Source: Bacteroidota bacterium (GTDB taxonomy: Bacteria; Bacteroidota; Rhodothermia; Rhodothermales; JAHQVL01). Taken from it: DNA of 35,997 nt. The notes under the pieces were generated by a model. It was not told the DNA's origin. It saw nothing but the letters and a program-made list of their open reading frames with translations, and made no database searches. Shown piece after piece: positions 8,124 to 16,283 of the stretch. Where the stretch lies: NCBI GenBank assembly GCA_039111535.1, contig JBCCIM010000042.1, positions 1-35,997 of the forward strand, given 5' to 3'. Each line of letters opens with the position of its first letter. Position 1 is the first letter of the stretch. Both the position numbers and the translations under genes were made by a program.

Positions 8124-8852
8124 ATGAGCGAAGGTAACGAAAGTCTTGAGAGAAAATTTGAGCGCATCCTCGGTGAGGATGGGGTCCCTGATTCTGGTGA
8201 TGAAAAGCAGCCCGAAGAAAAGGACGTTGATGAGGTACGACTGAGTCGGCGAGAAAAACGCCGGCGGGAGCGGATGGCACAGCAGCAGAAAGAAGACGAA
8301 GAGATCCGCAATATCAACGAATACTGGTACAAAGACCCCAACATTTCTGTTAAAATCCCAAAGCCAGACGCCCCCTACGAAGAGCTAGAGGCGTCCTTGC
8401 TGGAGAACCGGGTAACGCTGGAAACGCTGAAGCGTACGTACTGCCGTTCAAAAAAACGCAACCATCAGATCATCACCGATGCATACCTGCATGAAATCAA
8501 GCGGTACGTGATGGCTATCGAAGGTATTAAAGACATTCTGGCTGCGCGCGCAGAAGATTACCGTATTTACTACACCGACCGAGAGCACCCGAATGTGGCC
8601 TGCCGGCGTATTGTGCTTGACTGTTTTGTCGCTTCAAATCTCTACGGGATGTACGCGTACGAAACGGATGTTTTGCGACTCTATCGCGACGTTCGACTTT
8701 CAAAAAGTGCGGCGGGCCGGCTTTTCATCGACGTCTACTACCGATTCATTGGCCGTAGCGTTGCAGCGCTATTACACCGCTTTCCGCGCTTAAAGCAGCC
8801 CACAAAGCGTATCATGGATTTTGTCGTAGCGCGTGTAGCACGTTTGATCTAA
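8124..8852 (+). CDS. Hypothetical protein with CFI-box-like C-terminal domain
   Basis: 242 residues from the ATG at 8124; a TTG at 8091 would add 11 residues. The first 70 residues are highly charged (LSRREKRRRERMAQQQKEDEE), probably helical or disordered. A helical middle follows, with YLHEIKRYVMAIEGIKDIL. The C-terminus reads CFVASNLYGM (Cys167), ETDVLRLYRDVRLSKSAAGR, then FIDVYYRFIGRSVAALL. This closely follows the CFI-box-CTERM pattern (C-F-I-A-T-x-x-Y-G, L-R-x-F-R-D, GRxFVxxYY). That domain has no established function. Unusually, no signal peptide or clear transmembrane segment is present, although the last 40 residues are amphipathic. It ends 10 bases before the convergent sulfatase gene. 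Confidence 0.75.
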   Translation: MSEGNESLERKFERILGEDGVPDSGDEKQPEEKDVDEVRLSRREKRRRERMAQQQKEDEEIRNINEYWYKDPNISVKIPKPDAPYEELEASLLENRVTLETLKRTYCRSKKRNHQIITDAYLHEIKRYVMAIEGIKDILAARAEDYRIYYTDREHPNVACRRIVLDCFVASNLYGMYAYETDVLRLYRDVRLSKSAAGRLFIDVYYRFIGRSVAALLHRFPRLKQPTKRIMDFVVARVARLI

Positions 8853-8862
8853 CAGTAGGTTG

Positions 8863-10281
8863 TTACTGCATTTGAGCCAACACCTCCTCAAATGACTGCA
8901 TCAGTTGCACTTCATTTGCATCCAGGTTCTCGCGCGGCACAGGCCGGCGCTCCCTGGGATCCTTCATCATATTAAACACGCGACCATCTTCGTATAGCTT
9001 CCAGGTATGGTTGTGTACATACCGGACGTGTTCAAACCGGCCCCATTGCGGTGCGTAGTGGCAAAACACCCAGGAGCGGACGCTATCTGCCTGTGCAACA
9101 AGTTGTTTGTGGAAACTAAGCCCATCAAGTGTATCCCCTTCAGGCAACGCAACACCTGCCAGGTCAGCCAGGGTGGGAAGAAAGTCGGTAAAATCTATCA
9201 GGTTGTTGTTCACAGCCCCTTCAGCGATTGTGCCCGACCAGTTGGCAATCATGGGCACATGGGTACCATACTTTGTGGGATTGCCTTTGTCACCACGGAT
9301 TTGCCTGTCGCCATACGCTGACGTGACATCCCTGTCCGTCCCATTGTCACCAATGAACAGCACGAGGGTCTGTTCTCGAATGCCCTGGTCATCCAGCGCT
9401 TCGACAAGTCGGCCAACAATTTTATCCATATACGCGACATTGTCTGCAAAATAAGCGGCGTCATTGAGATTGGAATCTGCCGGATTAAAAGCGGGATAAT
9501 CCGGGTGCCCGGGAGTTGGCTGAAACGGATCATGCGTGAGCACCATGGGATAGTATGCAAAAAAGGGACGATCCTTGTTTTGCGCCATGAATCCAATGAG
9601 CGAATCAGCAAACACATCTGGCCCGAAGGCGCCGTCGAGATGTTGTACGGTTTCACTGTTTAGATTCAAGCCGGGATTTTTGAAGCGGTTTGGGGGCCGT
9701 TCGTCAATCTGCCAGAGATAATAGGCATCAAAGCCAGCTTCAGCCGGTTTTGCACCTGTGCGATTAAAAAGTTGGCGTTGCTGGCGGTTGCCGTAGAGTT
9801 GCCATTTACCGGCAATTGCGGTACGGTAGCCGGCGTCCTGCATCATATGCCCAAAAGTTCGTTCTTCAGGATCCAGAATGCCAAAACCGACGTAATTTCT
9901 AAAGTTGTACTTCCCAGTCATCAGTTGTACACGCGATGGTGTACAAAGCGGCGTTGAATATGCAGCCGTGAATCGCATGCCGGTTTCGGCAAGTTGATCT
10001 AAATTTGGCGTGGAATATGCAGTGCTCCCATTAACCCCAAGGGTTTCATACCCAAGATCGTCAGCCATAATCAAAATGATATTTGGCTGTACCGGCGCAG
10101 CGTCCCCAAACTCCTCTCCCCCGCTGCATCCGGCAATACAAAAGAGTACCACTGTTGGCAATACATAGTATTGCAGCGCTGTAATCTGCCTTCTAATTAT
10201 TCTGCTACAGCCTGCAATCAGATTGCGCAGCTTTTGCGTCCCCTGAGATGCGTAATTCATAATCATCATTTGCATTACCAA
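8863..10281 (-). CDS. Sulfatase family lipoprotein (type I formylglycine sulfatase)
   Basis: 472 residues. The sulfatase domain begins PNIILIMADDLGYETLGVNG with the metal-binding Asp pair (D74, D75). It carries the maturation motif CTPSR (113-117), whose Cys113 would be converted to formylglycine. Further conserved parts are LMTGKYNFRN, AIAGKWQL and VLFIGDNGTD (calcium ligands). A hydrophobic stretch ending CIAGC (lipobox, Cys52) indicates a lipoprotein, but it is preceded by an unusually long 40-residue N-region, so the true start may lie downstream of 10281; no better codon is obvious. The enzyme should hydrolyse sulfate esters, probably on algal polysaccharides. No sulfatase-maturing enzyme is in the window. 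Convergent with the CFI-box gene, divergent from the NmrA-like gene. Confidence 0.9.
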   Translation of the reverse strand: MVMQMMIMNYASQGTQKLRNLIAGCSRIIRRQITALQYYVLPTVVLFCIAGCSGGEEFGDAAPVQPNIILIMADDLGYETLGVNGSTAYSTPNLDQLAETGMRFTAAYSTPLCTPSRVQLMTGKYNFRNYVGFGILDPEERTFGHMMQDAGYRTAIAGKWQLYGNRQQRQLFNRTGAKPAEAGFDAYYLWQIDERPPNRFKNPGLNLNSETVQHLDGAFGPDVFADSLIGFMAQNKDRPFFAYYPMVLTHDPFQPTPGHPDYPAFNPADSNLNDAAYFADNVAYMDKIVGRLVEALDDQGIREQTLVLFIGDNGTDRDVTSAYGDRQIRGDKGNPTKYGTHVPMIANWSGTIAEGAVNNNLIDFTDFLPTLADLAGVALPEGDTLDGLSFHKQLVAQADSVRSWVFCHYAPQWGRFEHVRYVHNHTWKLYEDGRVFNMMKDPRERRPVPRENLDANEVQLMQSFEEVLAQMQ

Positions 10282-10331
10282 TTGCCCGTGCGTATATGAA
10301 ATATTACTAATCTACCCCTTGCGAAACTACT

Positions 10332-11195
10332 ATGGCCCGCATATTAGTAGCCGGCGCAACCGGCAATTTAGGAAAACAAATTGTTGCCGAGCTAAAAAAA
10401 CAAAACCATTGGGTTCGGGCGTTGACCCGCAAACCCATGCGCCTCTTTCCGATGGCTGATGAAGTTGTTGGAGGTGACTTGAACCTCGTGCACTCCCTCA
10501 ATGCTGCCTGTGGCAATATCGACATCATCATCTCGGCAGCCGGCGCAAGTGTAAATCCTTCCCTTGCTCGGAAGGAAGGTGACTACAATTCGATTGATTA
10601 TCAGGGGCACCGCAACCTGTTGCGCGTTGCCGGCAACTCTGGCATTAAACGGTTTATCTACGTTTCTGTCTTTTCGACGCCGGCGCTGCAGCATCTAGAA
10701 TACATCAGCGCCCACACGCGGTTTGCGGATGAATTGAAAGCAGCCGGCCTGTCGTATGCTATCATCCAACCCACGGGTTTCTTTAGTTCATTTGATGCGA
10801 TCCTGGATATAGCCGCAGCTGGCATTGCACCCTTGATTGGAGATGGCAACGCCGTCACAAACCCCATTCATGAGGCAGATTTGGCCCGTGTATGCGTTGA
10901 TGCCATCGACGGGCCCAATCGGGAAATCCCGGTGGGTGGCCCGGAAATCTTTACACGGAAACAGATCTTTGAACTGGCATTCAGGATTCTCAACAAGAAA
11001 CCGCGTTTCATTCGCGTGCCAGGTGCGGCTATATCAGCACAGAGCAGGATTATGTCGTACTTTAACCCGCGTGTATCGCAACTGCTGCTTTTTCTGCAGC
11101 AAGTCAGTAAGGTAGACGTGGTAGCGCCGGCATCCGGCTCACATCGCCTGGGTACATATTTTGAAGAGAAAGTAAGTGTAACAGCAAATTCCTAG
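10332..11195 (+). CDS. NmrA/SDR-like NAD(P)-binding protein
   Basis: 287 residues. The N-terminal dinucleotide-binding loop is VAGATGNLGKQIV (GxxGxxG, residues 6-18). It is followed by VRALTRKP, which usually contacts the NADP phosphate, a KRFIYVSVFST strand and LSYAIIQPTGFF. This is the atypical/extended SDR layout shared with NmrA, UDP-sugar epimerase-like and NDUFA9-like proteins. The usual catalytic YxxxK is not present in standard form, so it may be a regulator, an isomerase or a quinone-linked protein rather than a typical dehydrogenase. No signal peptide, so cytoplasmic. Starts 50 bases from the divergent sulfatase and is followed after 64 bases by another SDR gene in the same direction. 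Confidence 0.85.
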   Translation: MARILVAGATGNLGKQIVAELKKQNHWVRALTRKPMRLFPMADEVVGGDLNLVHSLNAACGNIDIIISAAGASVNPSLARKEGDYNSIDYQGHRNLLRVAGNSGIKRFIYVSVFSTPALQHLEYISAHTRFADELKAAGLSYAIIQPTGFFSSFDAILDIAAAGIAPLIGDGNAVTNPIHEADLARVCVDAIDGPNREIPVGGPEIFTRKQIFELAFRILNKKPRFIRVPGAAISAQSRIMSYFNPRVSQLLLFLQQVSKVDVVAPASGSHRLGTYFEEKVSVTANS

Positions 11196-11259
11196 GCCAG
11201 GGATTGCCACCTGCCTCTAAAATGCAGTCAGCCCCCTGCCTCCTTCAACTTTTTGATTT

Positions 11260-12033
11260 ATGCCCCGGAAAAATATTTTTATCACAGGAGCAGCAGCAGG
11301 CATCGGCAAAGAAACAGCGCGACTTTTTGCAGCAAAAGACTGGTTCGTTGGATTGTTCGATATAGACGAAGCCGGCCTAAAAACGCTATCAGACGAATTG
11401 GGCGAAGCCAATGCTTGCTGGCATGTACTTGATGTCACCGATACACAAAGTGTAGCTGATGCAGTCGCTTTTTTTGGTGAAAAGACTGGCCAATCCATGC
11501 ACGTCTTGTTCAATAATGCCGGCATCATACACGCCGGCGATATCGACGCGATAAGCCTTGCACAACACAAACAGCTGATCGATGTGAATGTATGGGGCGT
11601 TATCAATTGCTCTGTGCAGGCACTTCCCCTGTTAAAGCAAACAAAAGGCGCAGCCATCGTGAACATGTCATCCGCGTCTGCACTGTACGGGCATCCGTCC
11701 CTCACAAGTTATGCGGCATCAAAAATGGCTGTACGCAGCATCACGGAAGGCATGGACCTTGGACTGGAAAAGCATGGCATACGGGTATCTGACGTTATGC
11801 CGATCTGGGTAAAAACCAACCTTGCAAAAAACGCCGCGAATGAGTGGCAGGGGCTCAAGAACAGTGATGTAAAAATTACGCCGCAGGCTGTGGCCAAACG
11901 CGTCTGGAAAGCTGCCCACAGTAAAAAATTGCACTGGTTGATGGGCGCCGAAACCTACGTATACAGCTTTCTTGGAAAGATAATGCCAGCTGCGATAACG
12001 CGCCGTACAGCTGCAATCATCACAAAAGACTGA
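11260..12033 (+). CDS. Classical short-chain dehydrogenase/reductase
   Basis: 257 residues. The cofactor loop TGAAAGIGKE (residues 9-18), LDVTD, NNAG, the catalytic serine in NMSSASALYG, and YAASK (Tyr-xxx-Lys) are all present, so it should be an active NAD(P)-dependent oxidoreductase. Asp after the second strand (LFDIDEAG) favours NAD(H) over NADP(H). Substrate unknown; relatives act on sugars, steroids and fatty acyl groups. The C-terminal 40 residues contain a hydrophobic AETYVYSFLGKIMPAAI helix. Same direction as the NmrA-like gene and likely cotranscribed; a separate promoter for the next gene is suggested in the 92-base gap that follows. Confidence 0.9.
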   Translation: MPRKNIFITGAAAGIGKETARLFAAKDWFVGLFDIDEAGLKTLSDELGEANACWHVLDVTDTQSVADAVAFFGEKTGQSMHVLFNNAGIIHAGDIDAISLAQHKQLIDVNVWGVINCSVQALPLLKQTKGAAIVNMSSASALYGHPSLTSYAASKMAVRSITEGMDLGLEKHGIRVSDVMPIWVKTNLAKNAANEWQGLKNSDVKITPQAVAKRVWKAAHSKKLHWLMGAETYVYSFLGKIMPAAITRRTAAIITKD

Positions 12034-12063
12034 AGCTCGAAACAGCGTTTCTGCCGCAGTACC

Positions 12064-12093
12064 TTGTAAAAAAGACGTTACTTAGCCTATACT
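12064..12093 (+). promoter_or_regulatory. Candidate sigma-70-type promoter for the ThuA-domain gene
   Basis: TTGTAA (12064-12069) and TATACT (12088-12093) are spaced by 18 bases, placing a start point about 25 bases before the ATG at 12126. Bacteroidota promoters differ from this consensus, so the call is weak. Confidence 0.3.
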
Positions 12094-12125
12094 AACAAGG
12101 TCTTAGATTAAACGGCAGAACCACT

Positions 12126-13067
12126 ATGCACTCCCGACACCTTACATCCATCCTGCTGATGCTAGTTGTATTGCTCGCTGCAGCATGTCAAACCGCAACA
12201 GGAGACAGCAATGCGCCGGCAGTAAAAGAGGCCAACAAACAAGTCTTGTTGCTATCCGGACAAAACAATCACGACTGGAAAGAAACCCACATATTCCTGC
12301 AAGAAATCATTGGTGAATCAGAGCACTTCGACCTGACTGTCACCTTAACGCCCGAAAAAGGGGCAGATGCTGCCGCCTGGGATGCCTGGCAGCCAGCATT
12401 TGCAGACTACGACGCCGTGGTTTTCGACTACAACGGTGAGATGTGGCCCGAAGTGCACAGACAGGCATTTGAGTCATACATTTCCGGAGGCGGAACGGCC
12501 TACATGGTACACGCCAGCAACAACCCATTTCCGGGTTGGACTGCCTACGAAGAAATGGTTGGCATACTCTGGCGCGGTAAAGACACCGGGACCCGTATCT
12601 ACATGAACGACGAAGACGCGCTGGTCGATCATCCGCCAGGAGCAGACCTGGGAGCCGGCCATGGCAAAGTACATGACTGGCAAATTCAGGTGCGCAACAC
12701 TTCGCACCCGATCATGAAGGACATTCCGCCCGTTTGGTTGCATGCGCATGATGAATTGTATCATGGCCAACGCGGACCTGCAGCAAACATGAAAATCCTT
12801 GCAACTGCCTATTCGGATCCCGAATTTGGCGGCAGTGGGCAGCACGAATTGATGATGTGGTGGATCCCATACGGGGATGGCAAAGTACTCACGTTCCTTG
12901 CGGGCCATCATTGGCCCAAACAAGACAATATCAATGCATTCATGTGTATTGGATTCCGGACTATGATCAACCGGGGCCTGGAGTGGCTAACAACAGGCGA
13001 TGTCACTTCGCCTGTCCCAGACAACTTTCCCACTGCAGATGCAGTTAGTCTGAAGGCTGCCAACTAA
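12126..13067 (+). CDS. ThuA-domain lipoprotein
   Basis: 313 residues with a lipoprotein signal (hydrophobic LLMLVVLLAAAC, Cys21). The mature domain starts VLLLSGQNNHDWKETH and has DYDAVVFDYNGEMW, YISGGGTAYMVHAS, a HPIMKDIPPVWLHAHDELYH stretch and TFLAGHHWP. This is the glutamine-amidotransferase-like fold of the ThuA/trehalose-utilisation family. ThuA was named in Sinorhizobium, where ThuA/ThuB process trehalose-type disaccharides through 3-keto intermediates; many secreted ThuA-like proteins lie beside Gfo/Idh/MocA oxidoreductases and cytochromes, as here. It is anchored to the cell envelope and probably acts on keto-sugar derivatives (inference). Followed after 41 bases by the DUF4399 gene in the same direction. 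Confidence 0.9.
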   Translation: MHSRHLTSILLMLVVLLAAACQTATGDSNAPAVKEANKQVLLLSGQNNHDWKETHIFLQEIIGESEHFDLTVTLTPEKGADAAAWDAWQPAFADYDAVVFDYNGEMWPEVHRQAFESYISGGGTAYMVHASNNPFPGWTAYEEMVGILWRGKDTGTRIYMNDEDALVDHPPGADLGAGHGKVHDWQIQVRNTSHPIMKDIPPVWLHAHDELYHGQRGPAANMKILATAYSDPEFGGSGQHELMMWWIPYGDGKVLTFLAGHHWPKQDNINAFMCIGFRTMINRGLEWLTTGDVTSPVPDNFPTADAVSLKAAN

Positions 13068-13108
13068 GGCTTCTCAACCCTATAAATATTTACCTTACTG
13101 TTTTTCTT

Positions 13109-13543
13109 ATGAAAACGAATGTTTCTTTACTCTTTGTTTTGTTGATGGTGTTTACGGTCACGGGTGCATGCGCGCAACAGATGGAACGCAGTGCATCGCC
13201 AGCCGGCGCATCAGCTTATATTATTTCGCCGGCACATGGTGAAATGATCACCGGCCCTGTTACAGTGAAATTTGGTTTGCAAGGCATGGGCATTGCACCG
13301 GCCGGCATCAAATACCCTGACGCAGGCCACCACCACCTGCTGATCAACGCTACCGGACTGCCCGACCTCAACATGCCTATCCCGGCTGATGAAGTCCATA
13401 AACACTTTGGTAAAGGACAAACAGAAACGATCCTCGACCTTGAGCCCGGTACGTATACCTTGCAAGTGTTGCTAGGCGACCAGAACCATGTGCCACATGA
13501 TCCACCAGTGATGTCAGAAGTAATCACCATTGTGGTCAAGTAG
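13109..13543 (+). CDS. Secreted DUF4399 domain protein
   Basis: 144 residues. Signal peptide MKTNVSLLFVLLMVFTVTGA with cleavage near ACA-QQ; a lipoprotein reading (VTGAC) is possible but the lipobox is poor. The mature part YIISPAHGEMITGPVTVKF, AGHHHLLINATGLPDL, then LEPGTYTLQVLLGDQNHVPH is the DUF4399 pattern, a small beta-sandwich with a conserved histidine cluster that may bind metal. Function unknown. It is likely the last gene of a two-gene unit with the ThuA-domain gene, since a strong terminator hairpin follows 14 bases after its stop. Confidence 0.9.
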   Translation: MKTNVSLLFVLLMVFTVTGACAQQMERSASPAGASAYIISPAHGEMITGPVTVKFGLQGMGIAPAGIKYPDAGHHHLLINATGLPDLNMPIPADEVHKHFGKGQTETILDLEPGTYTLQVLLGDQNHVPHDPPVMSEVITIVVK

Positions 13544-13557
13544 GACCTAATAACTAC

Positions 13558-13606
13558 AAATAGAAAAGCCGGCAGATGTACTTTACATCTGCCGGCTTTT
13601 CTATTT
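13558..13606. terminator. Strong bidirectional intrinsic terminator
   Basis: Arms 13558-13580 and 13584-13606 are exact 23-base reverse complements around a CTT loop. The GC core (GCCGGCAGATGTA) is flanked by an A-rich left arm and a T-rich right arm (CTTTTCTATTT), so it can work in both directions. It ends the DUF4399 transcript; on the minus strand it would stop read-through entering the 3' end of that gene. The core contains the GCCGGC word that is over-represented in the window. Confidence 0.9.
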
Positions 13607-13748
13607 AATCTCCACATGTGCGACTTAGGGGATAATCTGCATTAATGACTGCTTCTCTGGCAAAAAAAGAGAACATCACGCGACCTTCGTCACTCGAAAA
13701 TCGGCATTAAACGCAACCCTTAGTTCGCATCTAATATGCGCCCCAGAA

Positions 13749-14615
13749 TCAGGAAGCCAGTGTTGAAAGGTAGGCCTGAATTGATTTGAGTTCGGTATCG
13801 GTCATATGGCTATACGCCCGCCACGGCATAACCGTTGGGTCCATTTCCGGATTACTGGGTGTTTCTCCAGTACGCATCGCTTTAACAAACACATCAAAAG
13901 GCCATGCGCCGGCTGCAACCAGATCTGGGGGTGCCGGCTTGCCTGGCTCAAGCGGCTCTCCGCCACGCATTGATTCCCCATGACAATACCCGCAAGTGAT
14001 GGAGGCGAGGTATTTACCCTGTGCAACCTGGCCAGCCGCTTCATCTACTGGCTTACGTTCCGATGCCAGATGTACTTCACTGGCTACATCGAGGGCCCCG
14101 GTGCCGGCGAGTACTTTCCCAATGGTTCTGAGCTCGGTTTTAGGGACTTCATTGTCGACAGGAGTCAACTGCTGGAAATACGAAATCATGGCAGCAGCAT
14201 CTTCATCGTTCAGGTTGTGTAGCGTTCGGGATGGCATGAACATCAACGCCGAGCCATCCGGACGCACGCCATATCGAATGGCCCGATCCCAGTCTTCAAC
14301 AGAAAAACTGCCCCCAACGCCGCCTTTGCCTGACGTTAGGTTTGACGCGCCCGTAACAAATGGTGGGGCATCAATAAAAATTTGGCCGGAGAAGTTTTCG
14401 GCATGACAGTCCGCACACGCGTGTATCTTCGCCAGGTGTGCGCCTCTGGCAATCGTAGCCGAGTCGGTTGGTACGTCTGATAAAAGGGTTGCAGTAACGG
14501 TATGGATTTCAGCTTTTGCTGAAGCGCCTTTGTTGGTGACGACAAAGCCGGCAACGAGCAATACAATAATAAGCCCAAGCAGAACAATGCCTGTCCATTT
14601 TAAAAATGTTTTCAT
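13749..14615 (-). CDS. Membrane-anchored diheme cytochrome c
   Basis: 288 residues from the ATG at 14615 (an ATG at 14633 would add six). A single N-terminal membrane helix (TGIVLLGLIIVLLVAGFVV) anchors two cytochrome c domains outside the cytoplasm. Heme sites are CADCH (67-71) and CGYCH (208-212), with candidate Met ligands in ALMFMPSRTLHNL and in the C-terminal PTVMPWRAYSHM. The first domain (VEDWDRAIRYGVRPDGSAL, LNDEDAAAMISYF) resembles cytochrome subunits of membrane alcohol or sugar dehydrogenases. It probably receives electrons from a periplasmic oxidase of sugars, for which the nearby Tat-exported Gfo/Idh/MocA proteins are candidates (inference). No cytochrome oxidase lies nearby. An element shared with the 17213-19093 gene lies about 100 bases upstream. 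Confidence 0.9.
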   Translation of the reverse strand: MKTFLKWTGIVLLGLIIVLLVAGFVVTNKGASAKAEIHTVTATLLSDVPTDSATIARGAHLAKIHACADCHAENFSGQIFIDAPPFVTGASNLTSGKGGVGGSFSVEDWDRAIRYGVRPDGSALMFMPSRTLHNLNDEDAAAMISYFQQLTPVDNEVPKTELRTIGKVLAGTGALDVASEVHLASERKPVDEAAGQVAQGKYLASITCGYCHGESMRGGEPLEPGKPAPPDLVAAGAWPFDVFVKAMRTGETPSNPEMDPTVMPWRAYSHMTDTELKSIQAYLSTLAS

Positions 14616-14715
14616 GGTACTGAGATGGGTCAACAGACCCGGTGGTTAGTGGTAGGTCTTGAATAAACAGGTGGCAAAAAGAGGGCAACAAAGCCAATCA
14701 CGGATGCCTCCTGGG

Positions 14716-14746
14716 TATGCGACAAAATTTAGTACTTTGCGACATA
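14716..14746 (-). promoter_or_regulatory. Upstream element shared with the ketosynthase operon
   Basis: Read on the minus strand this has TATGTCGC, then GTACT, then TTTTGTCGC and ATAC, with TGTCGCA repeated 20 bases apart. The same blocks in the same order occur at 19169-19216. It lies 101-131 bases before the cytochrome c start. TAAATTTTG resembles the Bacteroidota -7 box (TAnnTTTG). Promoter or operator role is inferred. Confidence 0.3.
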
Positions 14747-14754
14747 GAAGACTA

Positions 14755-14789
14755 AAAAGGGCTGCACCTTCACAGATAACAGCCCTTTT
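14755..14789 (-). terminator. Intrinsic terminator after the first Gfo/Idh/MocA gene
   Basis: AAAAGGGCTG (14755-14764) pairs with CAGCCCTTTT (14780-14789) around a 15-base loop. On the minus strand the stem is followed by a T run, 27 bases after the stop of the 14816-16195 gene. It separates that gene from the cytochrome c promoter region. Confidence 0.8.
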
Positions 14790-14815
14790 ATCACAGTATT
14801 TTTGGCAACATTAGC

Positions 14816-16195
14816 TCATACTTGTGCCGGCACCACAAACGGCTCGCGGTATGCACGGGTTAAATGTTTGTTGGCTTCTTTGTCTCCCGGGAAGGTTTCA
14901 TCATCCCCATCAAACCGCAACTCGCGCCCCAATTGATACGCGATATTGCCAAGCATGGGCAACGCAGAAGACATGTGCCCTTTTTCAATATCGCAGGTCA
15001 AGTCATCGCTATTACCAGATCGTACCGCCGCAATAAAATTGTTGTAGTGTCCCCCGCCTCCCGGCGCTGCAAGGTAACCAGTTGTATTTCCATCGTCTTG
15101 TTCACCTCCGCTATCTGAACTGGGACCGGGTTCATCATTACGACCCAAGTAGGTTTTCCAGTTGCTACCGCTTAGCTCCATCCACCCTTCTGTGCCGTAG
15201 AAGAGGTTACCAATCTTAACATTCATCGAATCCTCGCCGGCGGTATACAGGCCGCGCACTTCAAATTGCAGCAGCTTGCCATCTGCGTACTCAAACGTTG
15301 TGGTTTGCGTGTTGGGCGTTTCCTGCGAACACACGTCAGAAGTAAACTTGAAGTAGCCTCCCATCGATTGGATGCGCACAGGGTGTTCATCTTTGCCCAG
15401 CCCCCAGCGCGCAATGTCGTACTGATGTGGCCCCTGGTTGCCATTGTCGCCGTTACCGGTAGCCCAATGCCAGTGCCAGTTGTAGTGGGCTTTCTTTTCG
15501 TTGTAGGGCCGCCACGCAGCTGGCCCAAGCCACAAGTCATGGTGGAAGCCGGCCGGCGCCTCGCTGTCGGCTGCAATACCAAATGAGTCGCGTGGTTTAA
15601 AACAAAGGCCCCGCGCCATATACACCTCACCAAGTCCACCGTTGTGCAAAAACTGCATGGCTTGCCGAACATTGTTTATCGATCGATTCTGAAATCCAAC
15701 CTGCACAATCACGTTGTATTTACGCGCCGCCTCTATCATTTTCCGGCCTTCCCAAACGTTATGCGAACTGGGTTTTTCCACATAAACATGTTTGCCCGCC
15801 TGACACGCCCAAATTGTGGAAAGCGCGTGCCAGTGGTTTGGTGTCGCTATAGAAATGGCGTCTATCTCCTGGTCGTCAAATACGCGACGCATATCGATTT
15901 CGGTACCAGGCGCCTCACCTTGCAGTTCTTCAACTGCTTTGATACGCTGTTCAAACAGATTTTCATCTATGTCACAAATGGTACGTATCACCACGTTGTT
16001 GTTTTCTGCCATGCCGGCCCATCTACGCAGGTGACTAAATCCTTGACCACGCACACCGATAACGCTCATGTTTATCCGTTCGTTGGCGCCTAAGATGTTT
16101 GCATAGCTTTTAGCCGTCATGCCCATACTGCCAAGGGTTACCCCTGCCGCGCCGGCAGCAAGTTTTTTGAGGGTCGCTCTGCGTGAGGTGTTCAT
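14816..16195 (-). CDS. Tat-exported Gfo/Idh/MocA family oxidoreductase
   Basis: 459 residues. A twin-arginine signal (SRRATLKKLAAG, residues 4-15, then a hydrophobic stretch) predicts folded export with bound cofactor. The Rossmann loop is MSVIGVRGQGFSH. The family motif EKP is at 140-142 (VYVEKPSSHN), after the conserved ISIATPNHWHALST. The C-terminal domain has GFHHDLWLGPAAWRPYN and GNQGPHQYDIARW, typical of the large secreted Gfo/Idh/MocA group that acts on sugars, often forming or reducing 3-keto groups. Substrate unknown. The nearby cytochrome c and ThuA-domain proteins fit a sugar-oxidation pathway. It follows the 16284-17177 gene by 88 bases on the same strand, probably with its own promoter. 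Confidence 0.92.
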   Translation of the reverse strand: MNTSRRATLKKLAAGAAGVTLGSMGMTAKSYANILGANERINMSVIGVRGQGFSHLRRWAGMAENNNVVIRTICDIDENLFEQRIKAVEELQGEAPGTEIDMRRVFDDQEIDAISIATPNHWHALSTIWACQAGKHVYVEKPSSHNVWEGRKMIEAARKYNVIVQVGFQNRSINNVRQAMQFLHNGGLGEVYMARGLCFKPRDSFGIAADSEAPAGFHHDLWLGPAAWRPYNEKKAHYNWHWHWATGNGDNGNQGPHQYDIARWGLGKDEHPVRIQSMGGYFKFTSDVCSQETPNTQTTTFEYADGKLLQFEVRGLYTAGEDSMNVKIGNLFYGTEGWMELSGSNWKTYLGRNDEPGPSSDSGGEQDDGNTTGYLAAPGGGGHYNNFIAAVRSGNSDDLTCDIEKGHMSSALPMLGNIAYQLGRELRFDGDDETFPGDKEANKHLTRAYREPFVVPAQV

Positions 16196-16283
16196 CGTTG
16201 TCTTTGCCCGATTTTTTATGTGGATGGCCCGCGTTGAAAATGCCGACCGTTAAAGTCGCGTGTTATGGAAAAAGAAGAAATTG

